DNA of 37,261 nucleotides, taken from Xanthobacteraceae bacterium (GTDB taxonomy: Bacteria > Pseudomonadota > Alphaproteobacteria > Rhizobiales > Xanthobacteraceae). The stretch is from the NCBI GenBank assembly GCA_028282095.1, contig JANQIP010000187.1:1-37261 (forward strand). Direction: 5' to 3'. Below the pieces are notes generated by a model. The model was not told the origin of the DNA and made no database searches. It was given only the letters and a program-made list of their open reading frames with translations. The translations under genes and the position numbers were made by a program. Within the stretch, counting starts at the first letter, position 1. Each line of letters opens with the position of its first letter. Below are positions 1 through 6,360 of the stretch, in pieces.

Positions 1-98
1 CATGATCCCGAAAAGTTGCAGACTTTTCGGACAAGATCATGCGGAAAAACAAAGAGAAACAGAGTGCGATCGATTCAATCTGAATGGATCGCACTCTA
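1..98 (+). repeat. Family A palindromic repeat, forward, cut by window edge
   Basis: This is one copy of a two-hairpin element. Hairpin 1 has arms CATGATC/GATCATG with an inner CCGAAAAGT/ACTTTTCGG stem. A spacer rich in ACAAAGAGAAA follows. Hairpin 2 has arms AGAGTGCGATC/GATCGCACTCT at 61-97. The left end lies at or before base 1. It sits just upstream of the amidase gene, and the reading frame opening at 84 starts inside it. Confidence 0.9.
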
Positions 99-152
99 GA
101 CGTCACGATGCATTCTCGAAATCAGAATGCACTCACTGAAGTGAGGTGGCTG

Positions 153-1250
153 ATGTTGAAGCAGATCACAGGCGCAACAGTCGCACTGCTGACCAGCGCG
201 TCCATCGCACTTGGTTGCACAGCCGTGAACATCGCTGCCGCAGACAGCAGTATGGTTGCGGCCCGGACCATGGAATGGGCCGCCGACATGAAGTGGGCCC
301 TCGTCAACATCCCGAAAGGCTCGCCCGTTGAGATGGCCGCGCCGGAAAACCTCAAGCTGCCGTCGAAGACCGTCAAAACCGCGCATGCGATTCTCGGGAT
401 CACGACCGAACTGGTGGAAGGCAACGCCCTCCTTGACGGCACCAATGCCGCCGGGTTGACGATGAGCGCCAACTTTCTTCCGGGCTTCACGACCTATCAA
501 GACGTCTCGGCCGACGACAAGCAGTATGTATCCATCTACGCGTTTGGCACGTGGGCGCTCGGAATGTTCGCACGTGTTTCCGAGCTGCGCGACGGCCTCG
601 CCGACGTCAAGGTGTGGTGGGATGGTCAGAAGATTGGCGGTGCTCCACCGGACCTGCACTTTGTCTTCACGGACAAGACCGGTGAGAGCATCATTGTCGA
701 GTTTGTGGACGGCGAGAAGAGCATTCACAAGAACGAAGTTGGCGTACTGACCAATGCGCCAACTTACGATTGGCACCTCAACAACCTCAGGAACTACCTC
801 GACTTGCGCTCGGTGGCCGTGAGCTCGGTCAATATCGGGACGACCAACGTGACGGCACTCGGGCAAGGCGGCGGTCTGCTCGGCGTTCCTGCCGACTACA
901 CACCGCCGTCCCGCTTCGTGAGGACGACATATCTCCGATATTTCGCGACGGAGCCCAAGAACGCCGCGGAGGCGGTGTCGATCGCCGGCCATATCCTCAA
1001 CACGGTGGACATTCCCCATGGTGTGGTGCGCAGCGATGAGGGTGGCCAGGCCATCACCGACTACACGCAGTGGGTGGTTATCAAGGATCTCTCCAACGAT
1101 CGCATGATGATCGCCGACTACAACAACCGAACCAATTACCTGACGATCGACCTCAAGAGCGTGTTGGCACAAAAAAAGTCCGTTCGGATGCCGGTGGCGG
1201 ATTTGCCTTATCCGTCGGGTGCACCCCTTAAGACGCTCGCGGCAAACTAG
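153..1250 (+). CDS. Exported linear amide C-N hydrolase (choloylglycine hydrolase / penicillin V acylase family)
   Basis: This is an N-terminal nucleophile hydrolase that cleaves linear amide bonds; family members act on bile salts, penicillin V or N-acyl homoserine lactones. The start is ATG 153, preceded by GTGAGG at about 141-148. The earlier in-frame ATG at 84 lies inside a repeat. The 365-residue product opens with a signal peptide (about residues 1-21, hydrophobic TVALLTSASIAL) ending directly before Cys22, the expected nucleophile after cleavage. Arg38 and Glu41 fall at the spacing of the family's Arg18 and Asp21. A VLTNAPTYDW segment matches the oxyanion Asn loop, and PPSRFVRTTYL matches the conserved Arg228 region. 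The ALGC context could be read as a weak lipobox, but nucleophile exposure is the better explanation. The stop codon TAG lies in the CTAGTG end of the adjoining family B repeat. Substrate is unknown. Confidence 0.88.
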   Translation: MLKQITGATVALLTSASIALGCTAVNIAAADSSMVAARTMEWAADMKWALVNIPKGSPVEMAAPENLKLPSKTVKTAHAILGITTELVEGNALLDGTNAAGLTMSANFLPGFTTYQDVSADDKQYVSIYAFGTWALGMFARVSELRDGLADVKVWWDGQKIGGAPPDLHFVFTDKTGESIIVEFVDGEKSIHKNEVGVLTNAPTYDWHLNNLRNYLDLRSVAVSSVNIGTTNVTALGQGGGLLGVPADYTPPSRFVRTTYLRYFATEPKNAAEAVSIAGHILNTVDIPHGVVRSDEGGQAITDYTQWVVIKDLSNDRMMIADYNNRTNYLTIDLKSVLAQKKSVRMPVADLPYPSGAPLKTLAAN

Positions 1251-1367
1251 TGATGCGGCAACGCTTGGGCTCGTCTCATTGTGTTGGTGCCGCATCACAA
1301 AGTAACGGATTAGCTAGTGTTCCTTACCTGACGGTCCAGGATCGGGCCGTCGGAGTCGGAACACTAG
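1247..1367 (+). repeat. Family B composite element (two palindromes, CTAG ends)
   Basis: The first palindrome (1251-1299) has arms TGATGCGGCA and TGCCGCATCA. A linker ending GGATTAG follows, then a second palindrome (1314-1367) with arms CTAGTGTTCC and GGAACACTAG. The ends CTAGTG and CACTAG are inverted repeats. The left end contains the stop codon of the amidase gene. The right end shares CTAG with the start of the family A array. Confidence 0.85.
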
Positions 1368-1594
1368 AGCATGATCTTGTCCGAGAAGCCGGCCAGCTTT
1401 TCGGGATCATGCTCTCTCTTCATCTGGTCGCATGATCTTGTCCGAAAAATCTGCCAACTTTTCGGGATCATGCTCTCTCTTCATCTGGTCGCATGATCTT
1501 GTCCGAAACGTCTGTCAACTTTTCGGGATCATGCTCTTTGTCTGTTCGCATGATCTTGTCCGAAAAGTCTGTCAACTTTTCGGGATCATGCTCG
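1365..1594 (-). repeat. Tandem array of four family A first hairpins
   Basis: Four reverse-oriented copies of GCATGATC...GATCATGC begin near 1369, 1430, 1491 and 1548, giving a period of 61, 61 and 57 bp. Copies 1-3 are joined by identical linkers (CTCTTCATCTGGTC), which indicates recent tandem duplication. None carries the second hairpin. The array lies between two convergent genes, 19 bp beyond the stop of the binding-protein gene, and could act as a bidirectional terminator (inference). Confidence 0.88.
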
Positions 1595-1612
1595 AGACGT
1601 CTTGTGCTCCGA

Positions 1613-2791
1613 TCAGTCCGCGGCCGCCGGCATCTTGCAGTCCTTGGCATAGGAATCGGCATGGTCGCGCACGATAACGCCGCGCATGCCCATCACCGGT
1701 CGCCCCTTCGCGTCCTTGACGATCTCGACCAGATAGAAGTCCTGGATCGGATAGTGGTTGGTGTTGAACCTGAAGCTGCCGCGCAGCGAGTCGAATTCCA
1801 CGTCTTCCAGCGCCTTGCGGAACGCCGCCTTGTCCTCGATCCTGCCGCCGATCGCCTCAAGCGCCGCATTGATGATGAAGGCCCCGTCATAGGCCTGCGC
1901 CGCATTGGGCGAGGGAATGCGGCCGTGTTCTTTTTCGAAGTCGGCGACGAACGCCTTGCTCTTGGGATTGTCGAATCTTTCGCTCCAATGGGTGGCTGCG
2001 AAGGCTCCGGTCGCCGCGTCGCCGATCGCCGGCAGCACGGTCTGGTCGAGCGAAAACGACGGGGCATACATCGGGACATCCGCCTTCAGTCCGGCTTGGG
2101 AGTATTGCTTGACAAAATTGATGCCCATTCCGCCGGGATAGAAGAAGAACAAGGCATCCGGCTTCTTGTCCCGCAACTGGGCGATCTCGGCCGCGTAATC
2201 GAGCTGACCGAAGGCGGTGTAGATTTCGCCCACGACCTCGCCTTTGAAATAGCGCTTGAACCCTTTGAGGAAGTCCTTCCCGGCGGGGTAATTCGGCGCC
2301 ATCAGGTAGATTCGCTTGAGGTCCCGGCGCTGCAGGTAGATTCCCATCGCCTCGGCCGAGGTATCGTTCTGGAACGACACCGAGAAGAAATGCGGATGGC
2401 ACAGCCGGCCAGCATATTGCGACGGCCCGGCATTCACATTGACGATGAAGGTTCCCGAGTCGAGCACCGGCTTGGCGAGCGCCAGCAGCACGTTGGAGTA
2501 ATTGATCCCGGTGATGATGTGGACGCGGTCGCGCTCGATCATCTTGTCGGCGATCTGGCGCCCGACATCGGGATTGGCCTCGTCGTCGCCCTGGATCAGT
2601 TCGACCGGCCGGCCGCCGAGCTTGTTGTCGAGCGTCTTGAGCCCGAGCTTGAATCCATCCAGCAGTTCCTGGCCGAGGCCACCGCTCGGCCCCGAGAACG
2701 TCGAGATGAAGCCGATCTTCACCGGGTCCTGCGCCGCCGCGACCACCGGCGGCGCAGCCGCCAAGATCGAAGCCACTAGCAACTTTTTCAT
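1613..2791 (-). CDS. ABC transporter periplasmic substrate-binding protein, branched-chain amino acid (LivK) type
   Basis: This 392-residue protein belongs to the type I periplasmic binding proteins (Peripla_BP_6). It should capture a small ligand, such as an amino acid, amide or aromatic acid, for an ABC importer. The start is ATG 2791, with AGGGGG seven bases upstream. The frame stays open to 3115, but that extension looks non-coding. A signal peptide (MKKLLVASILAAAPPVVAAA, residues 1-20) is followed by the family opening VKIGFISTFSGPSGGLG. Later blocks include NYPAGKDFLKGFKRYF and AQAYDGAFIINAALEAIGG. No permease or ATPase gene lies nearby, so it is an orphan or is served by a transporter elsewhere. 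An operator-like palindrome lies about 260 bp upstream. The ligand cannot be read from the sequence. Confidence 0.9.
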   Translation of the reverse strand: MKKLLVASILAAAPPVVAAAQDPVKIGFISTFSGPSGGLGQELLDGFKLGLKTLDNKLGGRPVELIQGDDEANPDVGRQIADKMIERDRVHIITGINYSNVLLALAKPVLDSGTFIVNVNAGPSQYAGRLCHPHFFSVSFQNDTSAEAMGIYLQRRDLKRIYLMAPNYPAGKDFLKGFKRYFKGEVVGEIYTAFGQLDYAAEIAQLRDKKPDALFFFYPGGMGINFVKQYSQAGLKADVPMYAPSFSLDQTVLPAIGDAATGAFAATHWSERFDNPKSKAFVADFEKEHGRIPSPNAAQAYDGAFIINAALEAIGGRIEDKAAFRKALEDVEFDSLRGSFRFNTNHYPIQDFYLVEIVKDAKGRPVMGMRGVIVRDHADSYAKDCKMPAAAD

Positions 2792-3255
2792 GTTTCCCCC
2801 CTGTTTCAACGATTCCCGATCGGCGACGGATGCGATCATCGCCGCCGGGGGCTGAAAGCTGTTGTTGTTTTTCGCTCGATCGCGTGTTGTCCGGCGGGCC
2901 TCCCCCATGACTCCAGGCAGTATGCGACCCATGGCGACGATGAAGCGCATCGCCCTACCCGGCCCGGTCGCTGCCACTTGCGCGCGGGCCTGGGCGTCGA
3001 GTTGTTTCCTTGATCCGAGAGATCTGCGCTGCCGGGAAATCGCATCGCCGATAGTTAGAACTTTAACTAATTTCACAGTGATCGCGTTGGAGCGTCCTTG
3101 ATCGATGTCAAACACCGCGGCGCTGGAGCGCCGCGAGACCCTGGCGCTCTCGCCGCTATTGCAAGCGCGAATCTAAGTCTCGTTGGAATTGGTCTGGTCC
3201 CCAATTGCTTGCGAGATTCGGACGGGAAACGCACTGGGCGTATCAGCCGACGGGG
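2792..3255. other. Long leader/intergenic region upstream of the binding-protein gene
   Basis: These 460 bases lack a convincing gene. A minus-strand frame runs through in phase with the binding protein, but its translation is basic and low in family-like character, and a good ribosome-binding site sits only at 2791. The region holds the TAGTTA/TAACTA palindrome at 3052-3069. It ends where the family B element begins. Confidence 0.5.
3052..3069. promoter_or_regulatory. Operator-like inverted repeat
   Basis: Perfect 6-bp arms TAGTTA and TAACTA are separated by six bases (GAACTT) in locally AT-rich DNA. Size and symmetry resemble binding sites of MarR-type regulators. It lies about 260 bp upstream of the binding-protein start, so it would control a transcript with a long leader. 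No regulator gene is adjacent. The assignment is inference from symmetry only. Confidence 0.35.
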
Positions 3256-3379
3256 CTAGTGTTTCCTTCTCTGACGGTCCGCCCCCGAACCGTCAGAGAA
3301 GGAACACTAGCTGATCCATATGCCATGTGATGCGGCACCAACACGATGAGACGAGCTCAAGCGTTGGTGCCGCACTACT
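3256..3379 (-). repeat. Family B composite element, reverse order
   Basis: The CTAGTGTTTCC...GGAACACTAG palindrome (3256-3310) comes first here. The GTGATGCGGCACCAAC...GTTGGTGCCGCAC palindrome (3327-3375) follows. This is the reverse of the copy at 1247. The right end merges with a forward family A copy through CTAG. Confidence 0.85.
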
Positions 3380-3465
3380 AGAGCATGATCCCGAATGTTG
3401 GCAGACGTCTCGGAAAAGATCATGCGACAAAGCAAAGAAACAGGAAGCGCGATCGATTCAACCTA
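3378..3465 (+). repeat. Family A repeat, forward, second hairpin incomplete
   Basis: AGAGCATGATCCCGAA opens hairpin 1 and GATCATGC closes it. The second hairpin has its left arm (AGCGCGATCGATTC) but no clear right arm. The long frame opening at 3327 reads through this and the family B palindrome, giving a false N-terminal extension to the next gene. Confidence 0.8.
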
Positions 3466-3563
3466 AAGCCATTGCGGGCCGGCGCCGATCAAGCAAACCG
3501 TTTCTTCGTTTCGCTTTAGCAATTCGGGAACCCGCTGCCGATAAGATCGACGTGGTGACCACC

Positions 3564-4934
3564 ATGGGTATGAACCGACGGACGATCCTCGGCCTTGCCG
3601 CCGGCATGGCGGGCGCGGGCACTTGCGTTGTCGCAACGCCGCTCGCGGCCGCGCGGGCCGGACCTGTTTCAGCCCTCGGCGTCGATGCGGCGGATTTCGG
3701 CGTGCGCCCGGGTCGCACCAGCGATCAGTCGGCCGCCGTCCAGCGTGCCATTGAGCGGACCGCCGCAACCGGAACGCCGCTTGCCTTCGCACCCGGCGTT
3801 TACAGAGTCAGCGGACTCAAGCTCCCGAGCGGTGCGCATCTCGTGGCGCCGCGCGGGGCATGCCGGCTTGCGTTCTCCGGTGGGTCCTCGCTTCTTTCCG
3901 CCGAGCATGCCGAACGGATCACGCTGTCGGGCCTCACCATCGACGGCGGCAAGAAAAACCTGCCCGAAAAGCGCGGGCTCGTTCATCTCGAGCATGTCGA
4001 TCAACTCAAGGTCAGCGATTGCGAGATCACGGCCTCGGGCGGACACGGGCTTCTATTCATCGCGGTTTCGGGCGAGGTATCCGGCAATGCAATCACGGAT
4101 ACGACGGACGTCGCGCTGCAGTCCTTTAATGGCAACGGCCTTCTCATCGCCCGCAACGTGATCCAGCGGGCCGGCAACAATGGTATTCAGCTCATCCGTT
4201 GGGAGCTGGGCGACGACTCGACGCTGGTCGTCGATAACCGCATCACCGAGGTGCTCAACCGGTCGGGCGGCAACGGCCAGTACGGCAACGCCATCAACGC
4301 CTTTCGCGGCGCGAACGTGATCGTGCGCGGCAATCGGATCGACCGTTGCACGTTTTCGGGGGTGCGCGGCAACTCCGCCTCCAACATCCAGATTGTCGGC
4401 AACACCATCACCGAGGCCGGCGAGACCGCGATCTATTCCGAGTTCAGCTTCGAGGGCGCGGTTATCGCCAACAACATTGTCGACGGGGCGCAGACCGGCG
4501 TGTCCGTCACCAATTTCAACGAGGGCGGCCGGATCGCGACTGTCCAGGGCAATGTCGTGCGTAACCTAAGCCCGCGCCCGTCCAATCCCGATCCCGAGTT
4601 CCTTCACGGTATCGGCCTTTATGTGGAGGCGGACACGGCGGTGACCGGCAATGTGGTCGAGCGGGCAACCGCCGTGGGCATCGGCGTCGGATGGGGCCGG
4701 TATCTGCGCGATGTCGTGGTCTCCGGCAATGTGGTGCGCGATGCCGGGATCGGGATCGGGGTGTCGGTCGCAGAGGGAGCGAGCACGGCGCTGATCGCGT
4801 CCAACGTTATCACCGGCTCTCGGCGTGGCGCGATCGTCGGGATGGAACGGCGCTTGGCCGTGACCGGCGATTTGTCCCGCGATGGCGCTGCGAGTTTTCC
4901 GAACCTGACCATCACCGGAAACCGTATCGGTTGA
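3564..4934 (+). CDS. Tat-exported right-handed beta-helix repeat protein (TIGR03808-like)
   Basis: This 456-residue protein should be exported folded and adopt a parallel beta-helix, the fold of pectate lyases and other polysaccharide-binding or -cleaving proteins. ATG 3564 (or ATG 3570) gives an N-terminus with the twin-arginine motif NRRTILGLAAG followed by AGTCVVATPLAAARA. Next comes a pectate-lyase-type opening (DFGVRPGRTSDQSAAVQRAI). After it, many short turns with repeated G-N-x-I/V steps run to the C-terminus, for example VSGNAITDT, IVGNTITEAG and VSGNVVRDAG. From memory it resembles the Rhizobiales family TIGR03808 (twin-arg-translocated repeat protein) of unknown function. No catalytic residues could be assigned. 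The tatABC genes it would need lie at 27.6-29.3 kb. The stop codon overlaps a small terminator hairpin. Confidence 0.85.
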   Translation: MGMNRRTILGLAAGMAGAGTCVVATPLAAARAGPVSALGVDAADFGVRPGRTSDQSAAVQRAIERTAATGTPLAFAPGVYRVSGLKLPSGAHLVAPRGACRLAFSGGSSLLSAEHAERITLSGLTIDGGKKNLPEKRGLVHLEHVDQLKVSDCEITASGGHGLLFIAVSGEVSGNAITDTTDVALQSFNGNGLLIARNVIQRAGNNGIQLIRWELGDDSTLVVDNRITEVLNRSGGNGQYGNAINAFRGANVIVRGNRIDRCTFSGVRGNSASNIQIVGNTITEAGETAIYSEFSFEGAVIANNIVDGAQTGVSVTNFNEGGRIATVQGNVVRNLSPRPSNPDPEFLHGIGLYVEADTAVTGNVVERATAVGIGVGWGRYLRDVVVSGNVVRDAGIGIGVSVAEGASTALIASNVITGSRRGAIVGMERRLAVTGDLSRDGAASFPNLTITGNRIG

Positions 4935-4949
4935 GATAGTCTCATTTTT
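4932..4949 (+). terminator. Small Rho-independent-type terminator
   Basis: TGAGA and TCTCA form a 5-bp stem around a TAG loop, followed directly by five T residues. The left arm contains the TGA stop of the beta-helix gene. The stem is short and AT-rich, so it may be weak. Confidence 0.4.
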
Positions 4950-5241
4950 GCAACCTTAAATCGCGCAAATTCGGGTTAATCTGGGGTGAACCCGGCAAGA
5001 GATTCGTTGCCGCGCGGTAATAATCTGCTGGCGTCGTCTACGACTTTCGGTGTATAAGGATTTCGACTGGCGGAAACTGGTTGACTCCGGCCGGCGGTCA
5101 TAATCCTACAGGTCCGTGAGAATCGGGCGGAGCCGCGCACCGCGTCTCTGCCAAATACTTGAAACGGATGCCAATTCAGGTATCCGCGGCGAGGATGTCG
5201 CATTTGAAATAAGCGCCAGAAGGCAAGGGGCGGAGGATCAT
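4950..5241. other. Intergenic region with no recognised feature
   Basis: About 290 bases lie between the beta-helix gene and the zinc-ribbon gene. No repeat copy, convincing reading frame or well-spaced promoter pair was seen. The promoter of the next gene is presumably here; TTGACT at 5081 has no -10 box at normal spacing. Confidence 0.4.
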
Positions 5242-5248
5242 AGGGAGG
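5242..5248 (+). promoter_or_regulatory. Strong ribosome-binding site of the zinc-ribbon gene
   Basis: AGGGAGG lies seven bases before ATG 5256. It is the main support that this short frame is translated. Confidence 0.7.
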
Positions 5249-5255
5249 AAGTCGT

Positions 5256-5480
5256 ATGGAGAGTCCGGCCCCAGAGACAGCGAGCGCCCTCGCCACCAGC
5301 GTATTCGGGCGGCAGCAGTGCCCGGAATGTGCGCATACGCTGGTGGCCCCCGACGCATCTCAGTATGTCAGCGAGCACGTGATCAAACACCAATGGTCAT
5401 GCGAATGCTGCGGAACGGAATTCACAACGACGGTTAGCCTTCGGCGGCGGCAGTCCTGCCGTTCCGTTGCCGGCGCATGA
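5256..5480 (+). CDS. Small zinc-ribbon-like protein
   Basis: This 74-residue protein has two CxxC knuckles, CPEC (residues 22-25) and CECC (near residues 49-52), about 25 residues apart. That is the layout of a zinc ribbon. HTLVAPDASQYVSEHVIKH and WSCECCGTEFTTTV make up the core. The C-terminus is basic. A strong ribosome-binding site precedes ATG 5256, and the codon pattern is that of a coding frame. Such short proteins may bind zinc and contact nucleic acid or protein, but no specific role can be assigned. It stands alone, followed by repeat-filled DNA. Confidence 0.72.
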   Translation: MESPAPETASALATSVFGRQQCPECAHTLVAPDASQYVSEHVIKHQWSCECCGTEFTTTVSLRRRQSCRSVAGA

Positions 5481-5567
5481 AACGCCGGCTTCAAAATCGC
5501 GCGGCAACACACTGACAGATTTGCCGTAGCATCCCGCCCTCTCATTGGAATCGATGCGGCGTCGCTT

Positions 5568-5663
5568 AGAGCGCGGTTCATTCAGCTTGATCGCGCTCTA
5601 CCTCTCTTCGTTTTGCCGCATGATCTCGCCCGAAAAATCTGCGGCTTCTTAGGATCGCGCTTC
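5568..5663 (-). repeat. Family A repeat, reverse, degraded
   Basis: Hairpin 2 (AGAGCGCGGTT...GATCGCGCTCT) is followed by CGCATGATCTCGCCCGAAAAATCTGC. The closing arm of hairpin 1 has decayed to AGGATCGCGCT. It directly abuts a better copy. Confidence 0.75.
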
Positions 5664-5664
5664 T

Positions 5665-5766
5665 AGAGTGCGATCCATTCAGATTGAATCGATCGCACTC
5701 TGCTTCTCTTTGTTTGGTCGCATGATCTTGTCCGAAAAGTCTGCCACTTTTCGGGATCATGCTCTA
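5665..5766 (-). repeat. Family A repeat, reverse, complete
   Basis: AGAGTGCGATC/GATCGCACTCT forms hairpin 2, a CTTCTCTTTGTTTGG spacer follows, then GCATGATC...GATCATGC. The element is bounded by CTAGAG and GCTCTA, short inverted ends seen in other complete copies. Confidence 0.9.
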
Positions 5767-5887
5767 AGGGCCGCATGCGCTTTCCTTATCGGTCGTCGGC
5801 AATCGGACGTCCATCGAACAGGAGGGTCGACGGTTCGCACCGCGACCGATAACCCGGCATGCGCTGTTCGCCGCAGCCTGGGCTGTG

Positions 5888-6007
5888 GTGATGCGGCACC
5901 AACGCTTGAGCCGTCTCATTGTGTTGGCGCCGCATCACAAAGCATCGGATTAGCTAGTGTTCCGGGCTGACGGTCTGGGGTCGGACCGTCAGAGAAGGAA
6001 ACACTAG
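5888..6007 (+). repeat. Family B composite element
   Basis: The GTGATGCGGCACCAACGC palindrome closes with GGCGCCGCATCAC. The AAAGCATCGGATTAG linker follows, then the CTAGTGTTCC...GAAACACTAG palindrome. The two arms of the second palindrome differ internally (GGGCTGACGG against CCGTCAGAGAAGG), as if arms from different subtypes were joined. Confidence 0.85.
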
Positions 6008-6051
6008 TCGCCGTATTGTCGTGATCGAACCACTATTCTTAGGTTGCTCTT

Positions 6052-6152
6052 AGAGCGCGATCCACTCAGGTTGAATCGGTCGCGCTCTCTTTGTCTTTGT
6101 TTTGTCGCATGATCTTGTCCGAAAAGTCTGCCAGCTTTTCGGGATCATGCTC
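6052..6152 (-). repeat. Family A repeat, reverse, complete
   Basis: Hairpin 2 has arms AGAGCGCGATC and GGTCGCGCTCT, and hairpin 1 is GCATGATCTTG...GGGATCATGC. The copy is one base from the next family B element. Confidence 0.9.
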
Positions 6153-6153
6153 A

Positions 6154-6267
6154 GTGATGCGGCACCAACGCTTGGGCTCGTCTCAATGTGTTGGTGCCGC
6201 ATCACAAAGCATCGGATTAGCTAGTGTTCCGACTCTGACGGTCCGACCGTCAGAGTCGGAACACTAG
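6154..6267 (+). repeat. Family B composite element, short loop
   Basis: The layout is as at 5888. The second palindrome (6220-6267) is almost perfect because the central loop is reduced: TTCCGACTCTGACGG pairs with CCGTCAGAGTCGGAA. Compared with other copies the GACTCT/AGAGTC step is a paired change. Confidence 0.88.
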
Positions 6268-6360
6268 GTTGCGAGTTGCCTGCGCAGTGCGCCGACCGGC
6301 TGGGCCGAACAAGGCTCCGTGTCGCCGAAACGCTGTGCGCTCCAGGCGGAAATGCTGTAA

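Noticed and set aside
96..1298. 400-residue minus-strand frame antisense to the amidase
   Set aside because: It starts in a family B repeat, has no family character, and lies opposite a gene with a complete active site.
1365..1594. Evenly spaced repeats resembling a CRISPR array
   Set aside because: Linkers between units are identical or near-identical instead of unique spacers, the repeat is a family A hairpin found elsewhere, and no cas gene is present.
1493..2779. 428-residue plus-strand frame opposite the binding-protein gene
   Set aside because: It begins in the family A array and is the shadow of a well-supported binding protein.
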